Source of the DNA: Hyphomicrobiales bacterium
GTDB lineage: Bacteria > Pseudomonadota > Alphaproteobacteria > Rhizobiales > Beijerinckiaceae
Direction: 5' to 3'
Assembly: GCA_930633525.1 (NCBI GenBank)
Contig: CAKNFP010000002.1
Span: 2,025,269 to 2,089,268, forward strand
DNA: 64,000 bases
Shown here: one piece after another, positions 24,726 through 32,439 of the stretch
How the letters are laid out: each line of letters begins with the position of its first letter
Position numbering within the stretch: position 1 is the stretch's first letter
Program-made: the position numbers and the translations under genes
Notes under the pieces: model-generated
Told to the model about the DNA's origin: nothing
What the model saw: only the letters and a program-made list of their open reading frames with translations
The model's database searches: none

Positions 24726-26237
24726 CTAGTCTGCCCGAAGAGACACTTTTTGGCGCAGCCGGTTCGCGAGAGTCGATACCGGTCCCCACAAAAGCAGCGC
24801 AAGGGCAATAAGGATCAGGCTGGTCACTAGGCCATTGGCGAAAAAGACACCGAGATCGCCCTCGGAACCGATGAGGGCTTGCCGTGCGGCCTCTTCGGTT
24901 CTGTCTCCCAAGACCAGTGCCAGCACCAGGGGCGCCATGGGATAATCAAGCTTTTTAAACACATATCCCAGAACGCCGAAAGCCAGCATAAGCCAAACGT
25001 CAAAGATGGAATTGGAGATCGTATAAGCGCCGATGGCGCAGACCATAAGAATGATCGGTGCTACGATCGCAAACGGAATGCGCATGATGGCCGCGAAGAG
25101 CGGGACGGTTGCCAATACGATGATTAGACCGGCCACATTGCCGAGATACATGGACGCGATCAGCCCCCACACGAATTCGCTGTTCTCGACAAACAGGAGC
25201 GGCCCCGGCTGGAGGCCCCAAATCAGCAGCCCCCCGAGAAGAACAGCGGCCGTCGCCGAGCCGGGAATGCCCAGCGCCAGCATAGGCAGCAAGGCTGAGG
25301 TGCCAGCCGCATGCGCAGCTGTTTCGGGGCCGAGGACACCTTCGATCTCGCCCTTGCCGAAATTGTTGCCGCGCTTGGAGAAGCGCTTGGCCAGGCCATA
25401 GCCCATAAACGACGCTGCGACCGCGCCACCCGGCGTCACGCCCATCCACATGCCGACGAGTGAGGAACGCAGCAGCGTACCCCAATAGCGCGGTAGCCCG
25501 GCCCAGGTACGCAACACGACTTTGAGATCGATATTGGCCCGCTTGCCTTTGAACTCCAGCCCTTCTTCGACAGTCAGAAGAATTTCCCCCACACCGAACA
25601 GACCGATTACCAGGACGAGGAAATCAAATCCGCGCATAAATTCGGTAATTCCGAAGGTGAGGCGGATGTCTCCTGAAATTGTGTCCACACCAGCGGCAGC
25701 CAATAGGAACCCCAGGCATAGCATCGCCACAATCTTCGCCTTATGTTCCTTACCCATGCCCACGAAAGAACAGAACGTGAGCAGAAAGACAGCGAAAAAT
25801 TCGGCAGGCCCGAACTTCAGCGCAAACTGCGCGACCAAGGGCGCCACGAAGGTAATGAGAACGACACCGGCAAGTGCGCCGACGAAGGAAGCGGTGAATG
25901 CCGCGGTCAGTGCCTCTCCAGCCCGGCCTTGCATGGCCATGGGATAGCCATCGAACGTGGTCGCCACCGACCACGATTCCCCCGGAATATTGAACAGAAT
26001 TGAGGTAATAGCACCACCGAATAGCGCCCCCCAATAGATGGAGGACAGTAGAATGACTGCGGAGGTGGGGTCCATGCCGAACGTGAGAGGCAGCAGGATC
26101 GCCACGCCGTTTGGTCCGCCCAGGCCCGGCAATACGCCGACCACGATTCCAAGCAGCACCCCCACCACCATAAACATGATGTTGTGCCAAGACAGCGCGA
26201 GCTCGAAACCCGCGAGGAGAGAAGACAGATCTGTCAT
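24726..26237 (-). CDS. tctA: Tripartite tricarboxylate transporter, large permease TctA
   Basis: A 503-residue membrane protein with about twelve transmembrane segments. GVLPGLGGPNGVAILLPLTF near the N-terminus and GVTPGGAVAASFMGYGLAKR in the middle are the duplicated G-x-x-P-G-x-G family motif. Length matches TctA (about 500). It works with TctB and a periplasmic Bug/TctC protein to import organic acids using the proton or sodium gradient. The gene order tctC-tctB-tctA-otnK-otnC on one strand implies a tetronate-like or other hydroxy-acid substrate. Confidence 0.93.
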   Translation of the reverse strand: MTDLSSLLAGFELALSWHNIMFMVVGVLLGIVVGVLPGLGGPNGVAILLPLTFGMDPTSAVILLSSIYWGALFGGAITSILFNIPGESWSVATTFDGYPMAMQGRAGEALTAAFTASFVGALAGVVLITFVAPLVAQFALKFGPAEFFAVFLLTFCSFVGMGKEHKAKIVAMLCLGFLLAAAGVDTISGDIRLTFGITEFMRGFDFLVLVIGLFGVGEILLTVEEGLEFKGKRANIDLKVVLRTWAGLPRYWGTLLRSSLVGMWMGVTPGGAVAASFMGYGLAKRFSKRGNNFGKGEIEGVLGPETAAHAAGTSALLPMLALGIPGSATAAVLLGGLLIWGLQPGPLLFVENSEFVWGLIASMYLGNVAGLIIVLATVPLFAAIMRIPFAIVAPIILMVCAIGAYTISNSIFDVWLMLAFGVLGYVFKKLDYPMAPLVLALVLGDRTEEAARQALIGSEGDLGVFFANGLVTSLILIALALLLWGPVSTLANRLRQKVSLRAD

Positions 26238-26246
26238 CCTAGAACC

Positions 26247-26744
26247 TCAATAACCGAAGAACGATTCGAGCGGCCCCTTCGGAAGAGAGACGAGAAACTG
26301 AACTTCGAAGACCCAGAAACAGACGATTGGGGCTAGTATAGCTGTCCCAAGGATCGATAACGGGCTGCGGGAGCCAACGATCAGCATAAACCCGGCGATG
26401 AAGAGACCGGACGAGACATAAATCCCCAGCGGCTTGATCAATGCGATGTAGACGAGCAATGGCAGGAAGACGCGCGACACCTGCGATAATTGCGCCCATG
26501 TGACAAAGATCTCGGGCGGGTGGCGGCTCGCGTCCACAGCAATGAAGAGGGAGCTGGCCAAGAATATCCAGCCGACTCGGGCCGGGAAGTATCCGTTCTC
26601 CGGTCCCATGTCCCATCCCGCGCCGCGGTCATAGGAATCCCAGAGAACGAGCCCCGCCAAAACGATTAGCGTCGTGGCGACTACATATTCGGCGGTGCGA
26701 CGGGAAATTCCCCGAGCGCGCGCCCCCTCGGGAGTGCTGCACAT
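26247..26744 (-). CDS. tctB: Tripartite tricarboxylate transporter, small permease TctB
   Basis: A 165-residue membrane protein (DUF1468/TctB family) with four predicted helices: VVATTLIVLAGLVLWDSY, GWIFLASSLFIAVDA, VFLPLLVYIALIKPLGIYVS and ILGTAILAPIVCFWVFEV. WDMGPENGYFPARVG is the family's G-P-x-x-x-P-x-x-x loop. Start ATG 26744 is chosen for its GAGGAGA ribosome site; an upstream start would add 29 residues before the first helix. It lies 9 bases before tctA. Confidence 0.9.
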   Translation of the reverse strand: MCSTPEGARARGISRRTAEYVVATTLIVLAGLVLWDSYDRGAGWDMGPENGYFPARVGWIFLASSLFIAVDASRHPPEIFVTWAQLSQVSRVFLPLLVYIALIKPLGIYVSSGLFIAGFMLIVGSRSPLSILGTAILAPIVCFWVFEVQFLVSLPKGPLESFFGY

Positions 26745-26856
26745 GGACGTCTCCTCGCTGGTTTCGAAAACGGGCACGGCGCATACCGCAGGCACCACGC
26801 CCGCCAAGCGTTGTGTTAGATCGTCTGACACATAGGGCCGGCCATGACCCTAGCCG

Positions 26857-27846
26857 TCAGTTGGCGGTAAGGAAGCCAGCCTTCGTCACCAGCTCCTTAT
26901 GCTTCTGATCGTCGGCCTGCAGAAATTCAAGAAACTCGGCGCCGGAACGGAAATCAGGTACCAGGGCGTTCTGCGTCATGTAGTCTTTCCATTCCTGGCT
27001 CTCGGACACTTTTCGAAGCATATCCGTGTAGAAAGCGACCTGTTCCGGGGTCACGTCTTTCGGCAGGAAGATTCCGCGCATCATCTGATAGGTGACGTCA
27101 AGCCCCATCTCCGGGCATGTCGGGATGTCCGCCCAGGACAGATTGGCAGTCACCTTCGTATTGTAGGGAAGCCGCGTACTGGAAAAGACGCAGAGGGGCC
27201 GCGTTAGGCCGCCGCGCCAGTTTGCGATATCCTCAGCAGGATTGTTGACGTTGGCTTCGATATGTCCGCCCGCGAGCTGAGTGGAAGCGGCGCCACCGCC
27301 CGAGTAGGGAACGTAGTTGAGTTTGACGCCTGCCGACTGCTCCATGGCGATGGCGAGCATCTGATCTTCGCGCTTGGAGCCGGCCCCGCCAATTTTCAGA
27401 GCGGGCTTGGCATTCTTTGCTGCAGCGATGAAATCGGCTGGTGTCTTGTAAGGCGACTTTTCGTTCACCCACAGCAGAAAGGCGTCCTGCGCGAGCAGCG
27501 CTACCGGAGTGAAGTCGCGCCAACTCACCTTCAGCTTCGTAGTCAGGGGAATAAGATAGATTCCTGACCAACCTGGCATCAGTTTGTTGGCATCTCCCGT
27601 GGAGCCCTGCAAATCCAGCATCGCCTCGCCACCTGCGGCTGCGGGCTTGTTGACGACCACGATCGGCTGGGGGGAGAGCTTGTGCTTCTGGATGATCCCC
27701 TGAATCACACGCACCATCTGGTCCGATGCGCCACCGGCGGCGAAAGGCACTAGGAATTCCACTGGCTTCGTTGGTTCCCACGCGGCGGACGGTCCAATGC
27801 CAGCAAGTGACAGCGCGGCGGCAAGCAGTAGCGGCTTCTTAAGCAT
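26857..27846 (-). CDS. tctC: Tripartite tricarboxylate transporter substrate-binding protein (Bug/TctC)
   Basis: A 329-residue periplasmic protein with a signal peptide (KKPLLLAAALSLAGIGPSAA) and the Bug signature KPVEFLVPFAAGGASDQMVR at the start of the mature chain. Bug proteins bind carboxylates through two water-bridging beta-strands. The C-terminus is the family type (VTPEQVAFYTDMLRKVSESQEWKD). A GGAGGGAAT ribosome site precedes ATG 27846. First gene of the minus-strand operon; two imperfect repeats in its upstream region may bind the neighbouring GntR protein. Confidence 0.92.
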   Translation of the reverse strand: MLKKPLLLAAALSLAGIGPSAAWEPTKPVEFLVPFAAGGASDQMVRVIQGIIQKHKLSPQPIVVVNKPAAAGGEAMLDLQGSTGDANKLMPGWSGIYLIPLTTKLKVSWRDFTPVALLAQDAFLLWVNEKSPYKTPADFIAAAKNAKPALKIGGAGSKREDQMLAIAMEQSAGVKLNYVPYSGGGAASTQLAGGHIEANVNNPAEDIANWRGGLTRPLCVFSSTRLPYNTKVTANLSWADIPTCPEMGLDVTYQMMRGIFLPKDVTPEQVAFYTDMLRKVSESQEWKDYMTQNALVPDFRSGAEFLEFLQADDQKHKELVTKAGFLTAN

Positions 27847-27905
27847 ATTCCCTCCATCAGCTCTCCACCGGAGCCTTCGAGCGCCTTATATAGGCTAACA
27901 ACTTC

Positions 27906-28065
27906 GAATGCAATTTCGATTATCGCAGATTTTCCAACCGCAGCCAATTCCAAGCGATCTTTATTAATCCATTGAGATAAATACGATATTCAACATCACG
28001 GAATCGCCGACGATTAACTAGCGATTCGAAAAGACCCATCTTTGAATGCAATATCACGCGCAGAT
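27906..28065. promoter_or_regulatory. Imperfect direct repeats upstream of tctC
   Basis: GAATGCAATTTC...CGCAGAT at 27906-27930 and GAATGCAATATC...CGCAGAT at 28044-28065 share both ends with slightly different spacing. The TGCAAT and ATCGCA pieces recur at 28925-28936 (TATCGCATGCAATT) just upstream of the gntR start. They are candidate sites for that regulator. The alignment was done by eye. Confidence 0.3.
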
Positions 28066-28079
28066 ATGTCTGCTTCATA

Positions 28080-28853
28080 TCAGGCGGAATCCGGCGCGGC
28101 CTTTCGACGGGGCGTCGTGCTGCGCTTGACATGAGCCCGGCTCTTTGAGCCTGAGCCTTCACGCGTGGCGGCCATCGACTCGGCCTCCAGCATCTCCCGG
28201 GTCTTGCGCCATCCATTGAGGTGATGGATGCGCAGCAGCTCGCGCAAGAGCGCGCCCTCCCTCATGCGGATAGCATCGAGAATGAATTCGTGCTCACGGA
28301 CGGCAGTCGCCCAGCGTTCCGCATTACGGTTGCCGGCCAACCGGTAACGGCCGATACGCGCGCATTCCGCTTTGTAGATTCTGGAGAGCGGTGCGTTTGC
28401 CGCGCAGTCTATGATTTTCTGATGGATCGACTGGTTAAGATGGAAATAGCCCATAAGATCTCCCCGGCGATGGCAATCCATCATTTTGAGGTGATCATTC
28501 TCAATAGACATGAACTGCATCTGGCTCCACTGGGCACAGGCAGGTTCGGATGCGACGCCCTCCAGCCCGATCAACACGGCCATCACCGCGTCTACGTCGC
28601 TTGGAGTCAGGTGCGTGACCATGGCACCTCTATTCGGAACGATGCCGATCAGGCCTTCCGCCTCGAGAATCTTAAACGCCTCACGCAGCGGCGTTCGGCC
28701 CACCCCCATCTGTTCGATGATGGTCCGCTCGGCTATGTGGCTTCCGGCCGCCAATTCTCCGGAAACGATCAGATCGCGAATCCGCTCCGCGACAGCTAGG
28801 GCCCGCTGACCACGCGGGCCGAGTTCGACAGCTCCCGACGGAACCAGAGTCAT
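28080..28853 (-). CDS. GntR-family (FCD) transcriptional regulator of the tetronate locus
   Basis: A 257-residue regulator. The winged helix occupies residues about 13-80 (ALAVAERIRDLIVSGELAAG, then QMGVGRTPLREAFKILEAEGL). The FCD ligand domain follows with conserved histidines in FHLNQSIHQKIID and VREHEFILDAI. The C-terminal tail is basic (SRAHVKRSTTPRRKAA). ATG 28853 is chosen because GGAGG lies 5 bases before it; upstream in-frame ATGs up to 28946 would add an unlikely Cys/Met-rich leader. It is transcribed away from the oxidoreductase gene at 29036 and towards tctC, so it can control both arms of the locus. Confidence 0.88.
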   Translation of the reverse strand: MTLVPSGAVELGPRGQRALAVAERIRDLIVSGELAAGSHIAERTIIEQMGVGRTPLREAFKILEAEGLIGIVPNRGAMVTHLTPSDVDAVMAVLIGLEGVASEPACAQWSQMQFMSIENDHLKMMDCHRRGDLMGYFHLNQSIHQKIIDCAANAPLSRIYKAECARIGRYRLAGNRNAERWATAVREHEFILDAIRMREGALLRELLRIHHLNGWRKTREMLEAESMAATREGSGSKSRAHVKRSTTPRRKAAPDSA

Positions 28854-29035
28854 ACGTCCTCCATTGCATGCACTCGTGCCATTTTTCTTCATCATCCGTT
28901 TCAAGTTGACATCTGTATCGCAGTATCGCATGCAATTATACATCATATAATGTTCGTCCGGCCTTCTTCCGATCTCCAGCCGGCCGACGTTTGCCCGCTT
29001 CGTCGGGCTTGCATGCAGAGGATACGGCCCGCTCG
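28854..29035. promoter_or_regulatory. Divergent promoter region between gntR and the SAF oxidoreductase
   Basis: AT-rich spacer with TATCGCATGCAATT (28925-28938), containing the palindrome GCATGC, and two GTATCGC direct repeats (about 28914-28929). These features suit a shared operator. Individual promoters were not resolved. Confidence 0.35.
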
Positions 29036-30451
29036 ATGAACTACCATCGTTATTTCTCAGCCGTCAAAGCAGTCGAGACCTGCCTGGTCGGTACGGGTGG
29101 CTTTGGCCGTAGCTTCCTGGCGCAGGGGCTTCATGTCCCGCTGATGACCGCCCGGGTTGCTGTCGACCTAGACGCACAATCGGTCGTCCGGACAATGTGC
29201 GAGGTCGGCATACCCGCCGACCGGATCCGGGTCTGCAATTCCGCGTCCGAAGCGAAGGAGGCATGGGAGGAGGGCGATTTTATCGCTACCGCTGATCTCA
29301 GCGTCGTTATCGATTTGCCCTTTGATGTGCTTGTCGAAGCGACCGGTCATCCGGAGAGTGGTGCACGCCATTCCCGCATGGCGGTTGAGGCGGGCAAGCA
29401 TCTCGCTCTCGTTTCCAAGGAAGTGGACAGTGTGGTTGGCAGCGGGCTTGCCCGCATGGCAGCGCAGCGCGGCCTTGTCGTCACACCGGTCGACGGCGAC
29501 CAGCCAAGCTTGCTCATCGGCCTGGTCACTTGGGCCCAGACGATGGGCTTCGAGATTGTCGCGGCAGGCAAGGCGAGCGAATACGACTTCGTTTTCGATC
29601 CCGAGGCTGAGACGCTGAGCGCCAACGGCACGACAGTACCGGTACCTGGCTTCTCGAATGTCTGGGTCTGGGGAGAACGTACCGCCGCAGAAATCTGCGG
29701 CCTGCGGGCGGACTTCGCCGCCGCGTTGCCTCAGCGTGCGGTGCCGGACCTGTGCGAACTTCTTATCGTCGCCAATGCCACGGGCTTTGCACCCGATGTC
29801 GCGAACCTCCACGCGCCCATTGCCCGCATTTGCGATGTACCCGATCTTCTTTGCGAAAAGGCAGATGGCGGCCTGCTCGCCGGCTGCGGTCGGCTCGACG
29901 TCTTCCATTGCCTGCGGCGGCCTGAAGAGATCAGCTTCGCTGGTGGCGTCTTCGTCGTTGTGCGCTGCCGCGACAAGGCGAGCTGGGAGATGCTCGCCGC
30001 AAAAGGTCATGTGGTAAGTCGCGACCTGAGACATGCGTTACTCTACCTGCCGCGTCACCTCCTCGGGTTGGAGGCGGCTACAAGCGTACTGGAGGCCGCT
30101 CTCCTCGGCGTATCGTCGGGGGGCATCTCGCCTCGGCCTCATTTCGATCTAATCGCCCGCGCCGAGCGCGATCTTCCGGCTGGAACCCTGCTCCATATGG
30201 GCGGCCACCACCACACTATTGACGGCGTGTCGTCCGAGCTTGTTCCCGCAGTAGTTCTAGGTGACGGGCAACCGGCACCGTTCTATCTCGCCGCGAATCG
30301 CTGTCTCGTACGCGACGTTGCGAAGGGCGAGACCATCGATTTTGACCATCTGGCCATCGAGCCAGAGTCGGAGCTGCTCGCGCTGCGGCGGATTCAGGAC
30401 CGTTTTTTCCTCGACGGGGCGACGAACGAAAGTCTTGCGGAAGCCTCGTAA
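29036..30451 (+). CDS. NAD(P)-dependent oxidoreductase with C-terminal SAF domain (DRL/homoserine-dehydrogenase-like)
   Basis: A 471-residue protein. An N-terminal Rossmann fold starts VETCLVGTGGFGRSFLAQG, followed by VLVEATGHPESGARHSRMAV and HLALVSKEVDSVVG, the layout of homoserine-dehydrogenase-like enzymes. A C-terminal SAF-type domain is suggested by FYLAANRCLVRDVAKGETID. This architecture matches the DRL family, named for a Brucella enzyme with DXP reductoisomerase-like activity; most members have no known reaction and often sit beside sugar-acid genes. Here it may replace the missing tetronate dehydrogenase or isomerase. ATG 29036 gives the family N-terminus (MNYHRYF); TTG 28991 is an alternative. 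Confidence 0.8.
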   Translation: MNYHRYFSAVKAVETCLVGTGGFGRSFLAQGLHVPLMTARVAVDLDAQSVVRTMCEVGIPADRIRVCNSASEAKEAWEEGDFIATADLSVVIDLPFDVLVEATGHPESGARHSRMAVEAGKHLALVSKEVDSVVGSGLARMAAQRGLVVTPVDGDQPSLLIGLVTWAQTMGFEIVAAGKASEYDFVFDPEAETLSANGTTVPVPGFSNVWVWGERTAAEICGLRADFAAALPQRAVPDLCELLIVANATGFAPDVANLHAPIARICDVPDLLCEKADGGLLAGCGRLDVFHCLRRPEEISFAGGVFVVVRCRDKASWEMLAAKGHVVSRDLRHALLYLPRHLLGLEAATSVLEAALLGVSSGGISPRPHFDLIARAERDLPAGTLLHMGGHHHTIDGVSSELVPAVVLGDGQPAPFYLAANRCLVRDVAKGETIDFDHLAIEPESELLALRRIQDRFFLDGATNESLAEAS

Positions 30452-30518
30452 CTCGACCTGTCGTTAACCGCTTGGGCATGGGTTGCTCACTTCCAGAAAA
30501 TTCAAAGGGAGGTTTGCC

Positions 30519-31391
30519 ATGGGGCGTCCACTAATCATCGAAGTTCGGGTGAACGAATATGCAATGCGCGATTCGAACCCCAACGTACCCTGGTCCCCGG
30601 ACGAGATTTCGCGCGACTGCAACGAGATCCGGGAAGCCGGGGCGGCGATCGTGCATTTTCACGCGCGTAAGGAAGACGGCTCGCCAGCTTTCGATGCGGA
30701 GAGCTATGGTGCATCGATTAGCAAGATTCGCGCCGGCTCGGACATCCTTATCGCTCCGACCATGGGTCAGATTCACGTGAGCGGAGACGCCACGCGTTTT
30801 CAGCACTACGTTGCCCTTGACAAGATGGGTCTTCGGCCGGATTTTGTGCCGATCGATACCGGAACAACCAATATTGATCGGTTCGATTTTTCGACAAACA
30901 CCTTTGACACCAAACACAAAGTTTATCTAAACGCGACAGAGACCGTGGAGCGGTTCGTTGGCTGGACCCATGAACTTGGCATGCGCGAGCAATTGTTTGC
31001 CTGGACCGTTCCCATGTTGCGAACTGGCCAGGCGCTCTATCGCATGGGTGTTTTGAAATCGCCGGTACATCAGACCTTTTTGCTTACCGAAGGTGGCCTC
31101 CTGGGCGGGCACCCGGGCACCGTCGCCGGCCTCAAGCCATTTATCGAGCTGCTCGATCCGGCCGTGCCTATGGTATGGTCCGTCGGCTGTAAGGAAGGGG
31201 ATTTACTTGGGCTCGTTCCCTACATTCTTCAGAATGGCGGGCATATATCCATTGGACTTGGCGACTATGGCTATCGCGAGCTTGGGACGCCACGAAACGT
31301 AGATGTCGTGCGAAAGGTGGTCGAGCTCGCCCGGCAGTACGATTGCACACCCGTCACTCCGAGCGACGTGAAGCATATACTGGGCATGTAA
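30519..31391 (+). CDS. Beta-keto acid cleavage enzyme (BKACE, DUF849)
   Basis: A 290-residue zinc-dependent TIM-barrel enzyme. EVRVNEYAMRDSNPNVPWSP at the N-terminus, the zinc ligands in IVHFHARKEDGSP and the C-terminal GGHISIGLGDYGY segment are DUF849 hallmarks. BKACE enzymes condense a beta-keto acid with acetyl-CoA to give acetoacetate and a CoA thioester, as in carnitine or lysine catabolism. The substrate differs between subfamilies and cannot be read here. A GGGAGG ribosome site precedes ATG 30519. It follows the SAF oxidoreductase by 67 bases and is probably in its operon. Confidence 0.88.
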   Translation: MGRPLIIEVRVNEYAMRDSNPNVPWSPDEISRDCNEIREAGAAIVHFHARKEDGSPAFDAESYGASISKIRAGSDILIAPTMGQIHVSGDATRFQHYVALDKMGLRPDFVPIDTGTTNIDRFDFSTNTFDTKHKVYLNATETVERFVGWTHELGMREQLFAWTVPMLRTGQALYRMGVLKSPVHQTFLLTEGGLLGGHPGTVAGLKPFIELLDPAVPMVWSVGCKEGDLLGLVPYILQNGGHISIGLGDYGYRELGTPRNVDVVRKVVELARQYDCTPVTPSDVKHILGM

Positions 31392-31436
31392 GCGGGGCTT
31401 CATCCCTGCTAGTCTCGAGTGCAACGCGGAGGTCCC

Positions 31437-32243
31437 ATGATTTCGACCCTCGATCCAAGGGGCCTCACAGTTTTCGTCACGGGGGCCACCGCGGGCTTCG
31501 GCAGAGCTGTATGTCGCCACTTCCACCGTGCTGGCGCGAAGGTAATCGGCGTCGGCCGCCGCCGTGAGCGCCTCGAAGCACTTAAAGCCGAGCTTGGGGA
31601 GCGCTGCCACGTCGCTCAGCTGGATGTCAGGGACCGCGATGGTGTCTTCCGCGCCTTTGAAACGTTGCCCGTTCCCTTCGAGGCGCCCAACATCTGCGTT
31701 GCGAATGCCGGACTCGCGCTCGGCTCTAAGCGGGCTCAGGATGCTGATATCGCCGACTGGGAACAGATGGTTTGCACTAATATAAATGGGGTGCTGAATA
31801 CGGTGCGAGCCGTGTTGCCCGGCATGGTGGAGCGCGACGAGGGGCACATTATTCTGCTAGGTTCGGCGGTTGGCGACTATCCAAGTCCAACGACGAACGT
31901 ATACGGTGCGAGTAAAGCGTTTGTGAGGCAATTCGGCCTGAGTCTTCGCGCCGATCTGATGGGTACCAAGGTTAGAGTGACCAATATTGAGCCGGGTATG
32001 TCGGAAACTGAGTTCTCTTTGGTGCGCGCTGGCGGGGATGCACAAAAAGCTGCGGCCGTCTATGAGGGAATCGATCCGATATCCGCCGAGGACATTGCCG
32101 AAACCATCTTCTGGTCCTGCACTTTACCCCGACATTTGAACGTCAACCGCCTTCAGATAATGCCCGTGCAGCAAGCATTCGGCCCCTTCGCGATCTCCCG
32201 CGTAGCAACGACACGGGACCACGGAGGACCCAAGGAGCCTTGA
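31437..32243 (+). CDS. SDR-family oxidoreductase (YdfG-like), 3' end at island junction
   Basis: A 268-residue short-chain dehydrogenase with TGATAGFGRAVCRHF (cofactor loop), GVGRRRERL (Arg-rich, NADP-preferring), NAGLALGS, a catalytic serine in LLGSAVGDYPS and YGASKAFVRQF for Tyr-Lys. The normal family ending LQIMPVQQAFGPFAI is followed by about 16 residues (SRVATTRDHGGPKEP) encoded by sequence that belongs to an antisense integrase fragment. The last codons and stop were therefore supplied by a recombination event. The catalytic part is intact, so the enzyme may still work. A GGAGGT ribosome site precedes ATG 31437. Likely third gene of the SAF-BKACE operon. Confidence 0.85.
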   Translation: MISTLDPRGLTVFVTGATAGFGRAVCRHFHRAGAKVIGVGRRRERLEALKAELGERCHVAQLDVRDRDGVFRAFETLPVPFEAPNICVANAGLALGSKRAQDADIADWEQMVCTNINGVLNTVRAVLPGMVERDEGHIILLGSAVGDYPSPTTNVYGASKAFVRQFGLSLRADLMGTKVRVTNIEPGMSETEFSLVRAGGDAQKAAAVYEGIDPISAEDIAETIFWSCTLPRHLNVNRLQIMPVQQAFGPFAISRVATTRDHGGPKEP

Positions 32244-32412
32244 CGTCTTGCAAAGCTCGGCGCAGATCCGGATGAACGGGAAGCCGACGTCCGCTGTCCT
32301 TCTTGGCGATGGCATCCCGGACACTCAACACCGAGCCCACCCGCCCCTTATCGGCGAGAACCATCAACCAATCGAGACCGGCGATCTTACAGGCTCTCAG
32401 CCCGGCCTTCAC
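32215..32412 (-). pseudogene. Tyrosine integrase fragment
   Basis: Read leftward from about 32412, GLRACKIAGLDWLMVLADKG, LSVRDAIAKKDSGRRLPVHP and DLRRALQDV match the central part of phage-type tyrosine integrases (the segment with the first catalytic arginine in LRACEIAGL-type motifs). Both ends are missing. It overlaps the last codons of the SDR gene and marks the left edge of a decayed island. It is distinct from the longer integrase at 34152-35351. Confidence 0.65.
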
Positions 32413-32439
32413 CGGACAACAGCACGATGACGCGATCCC

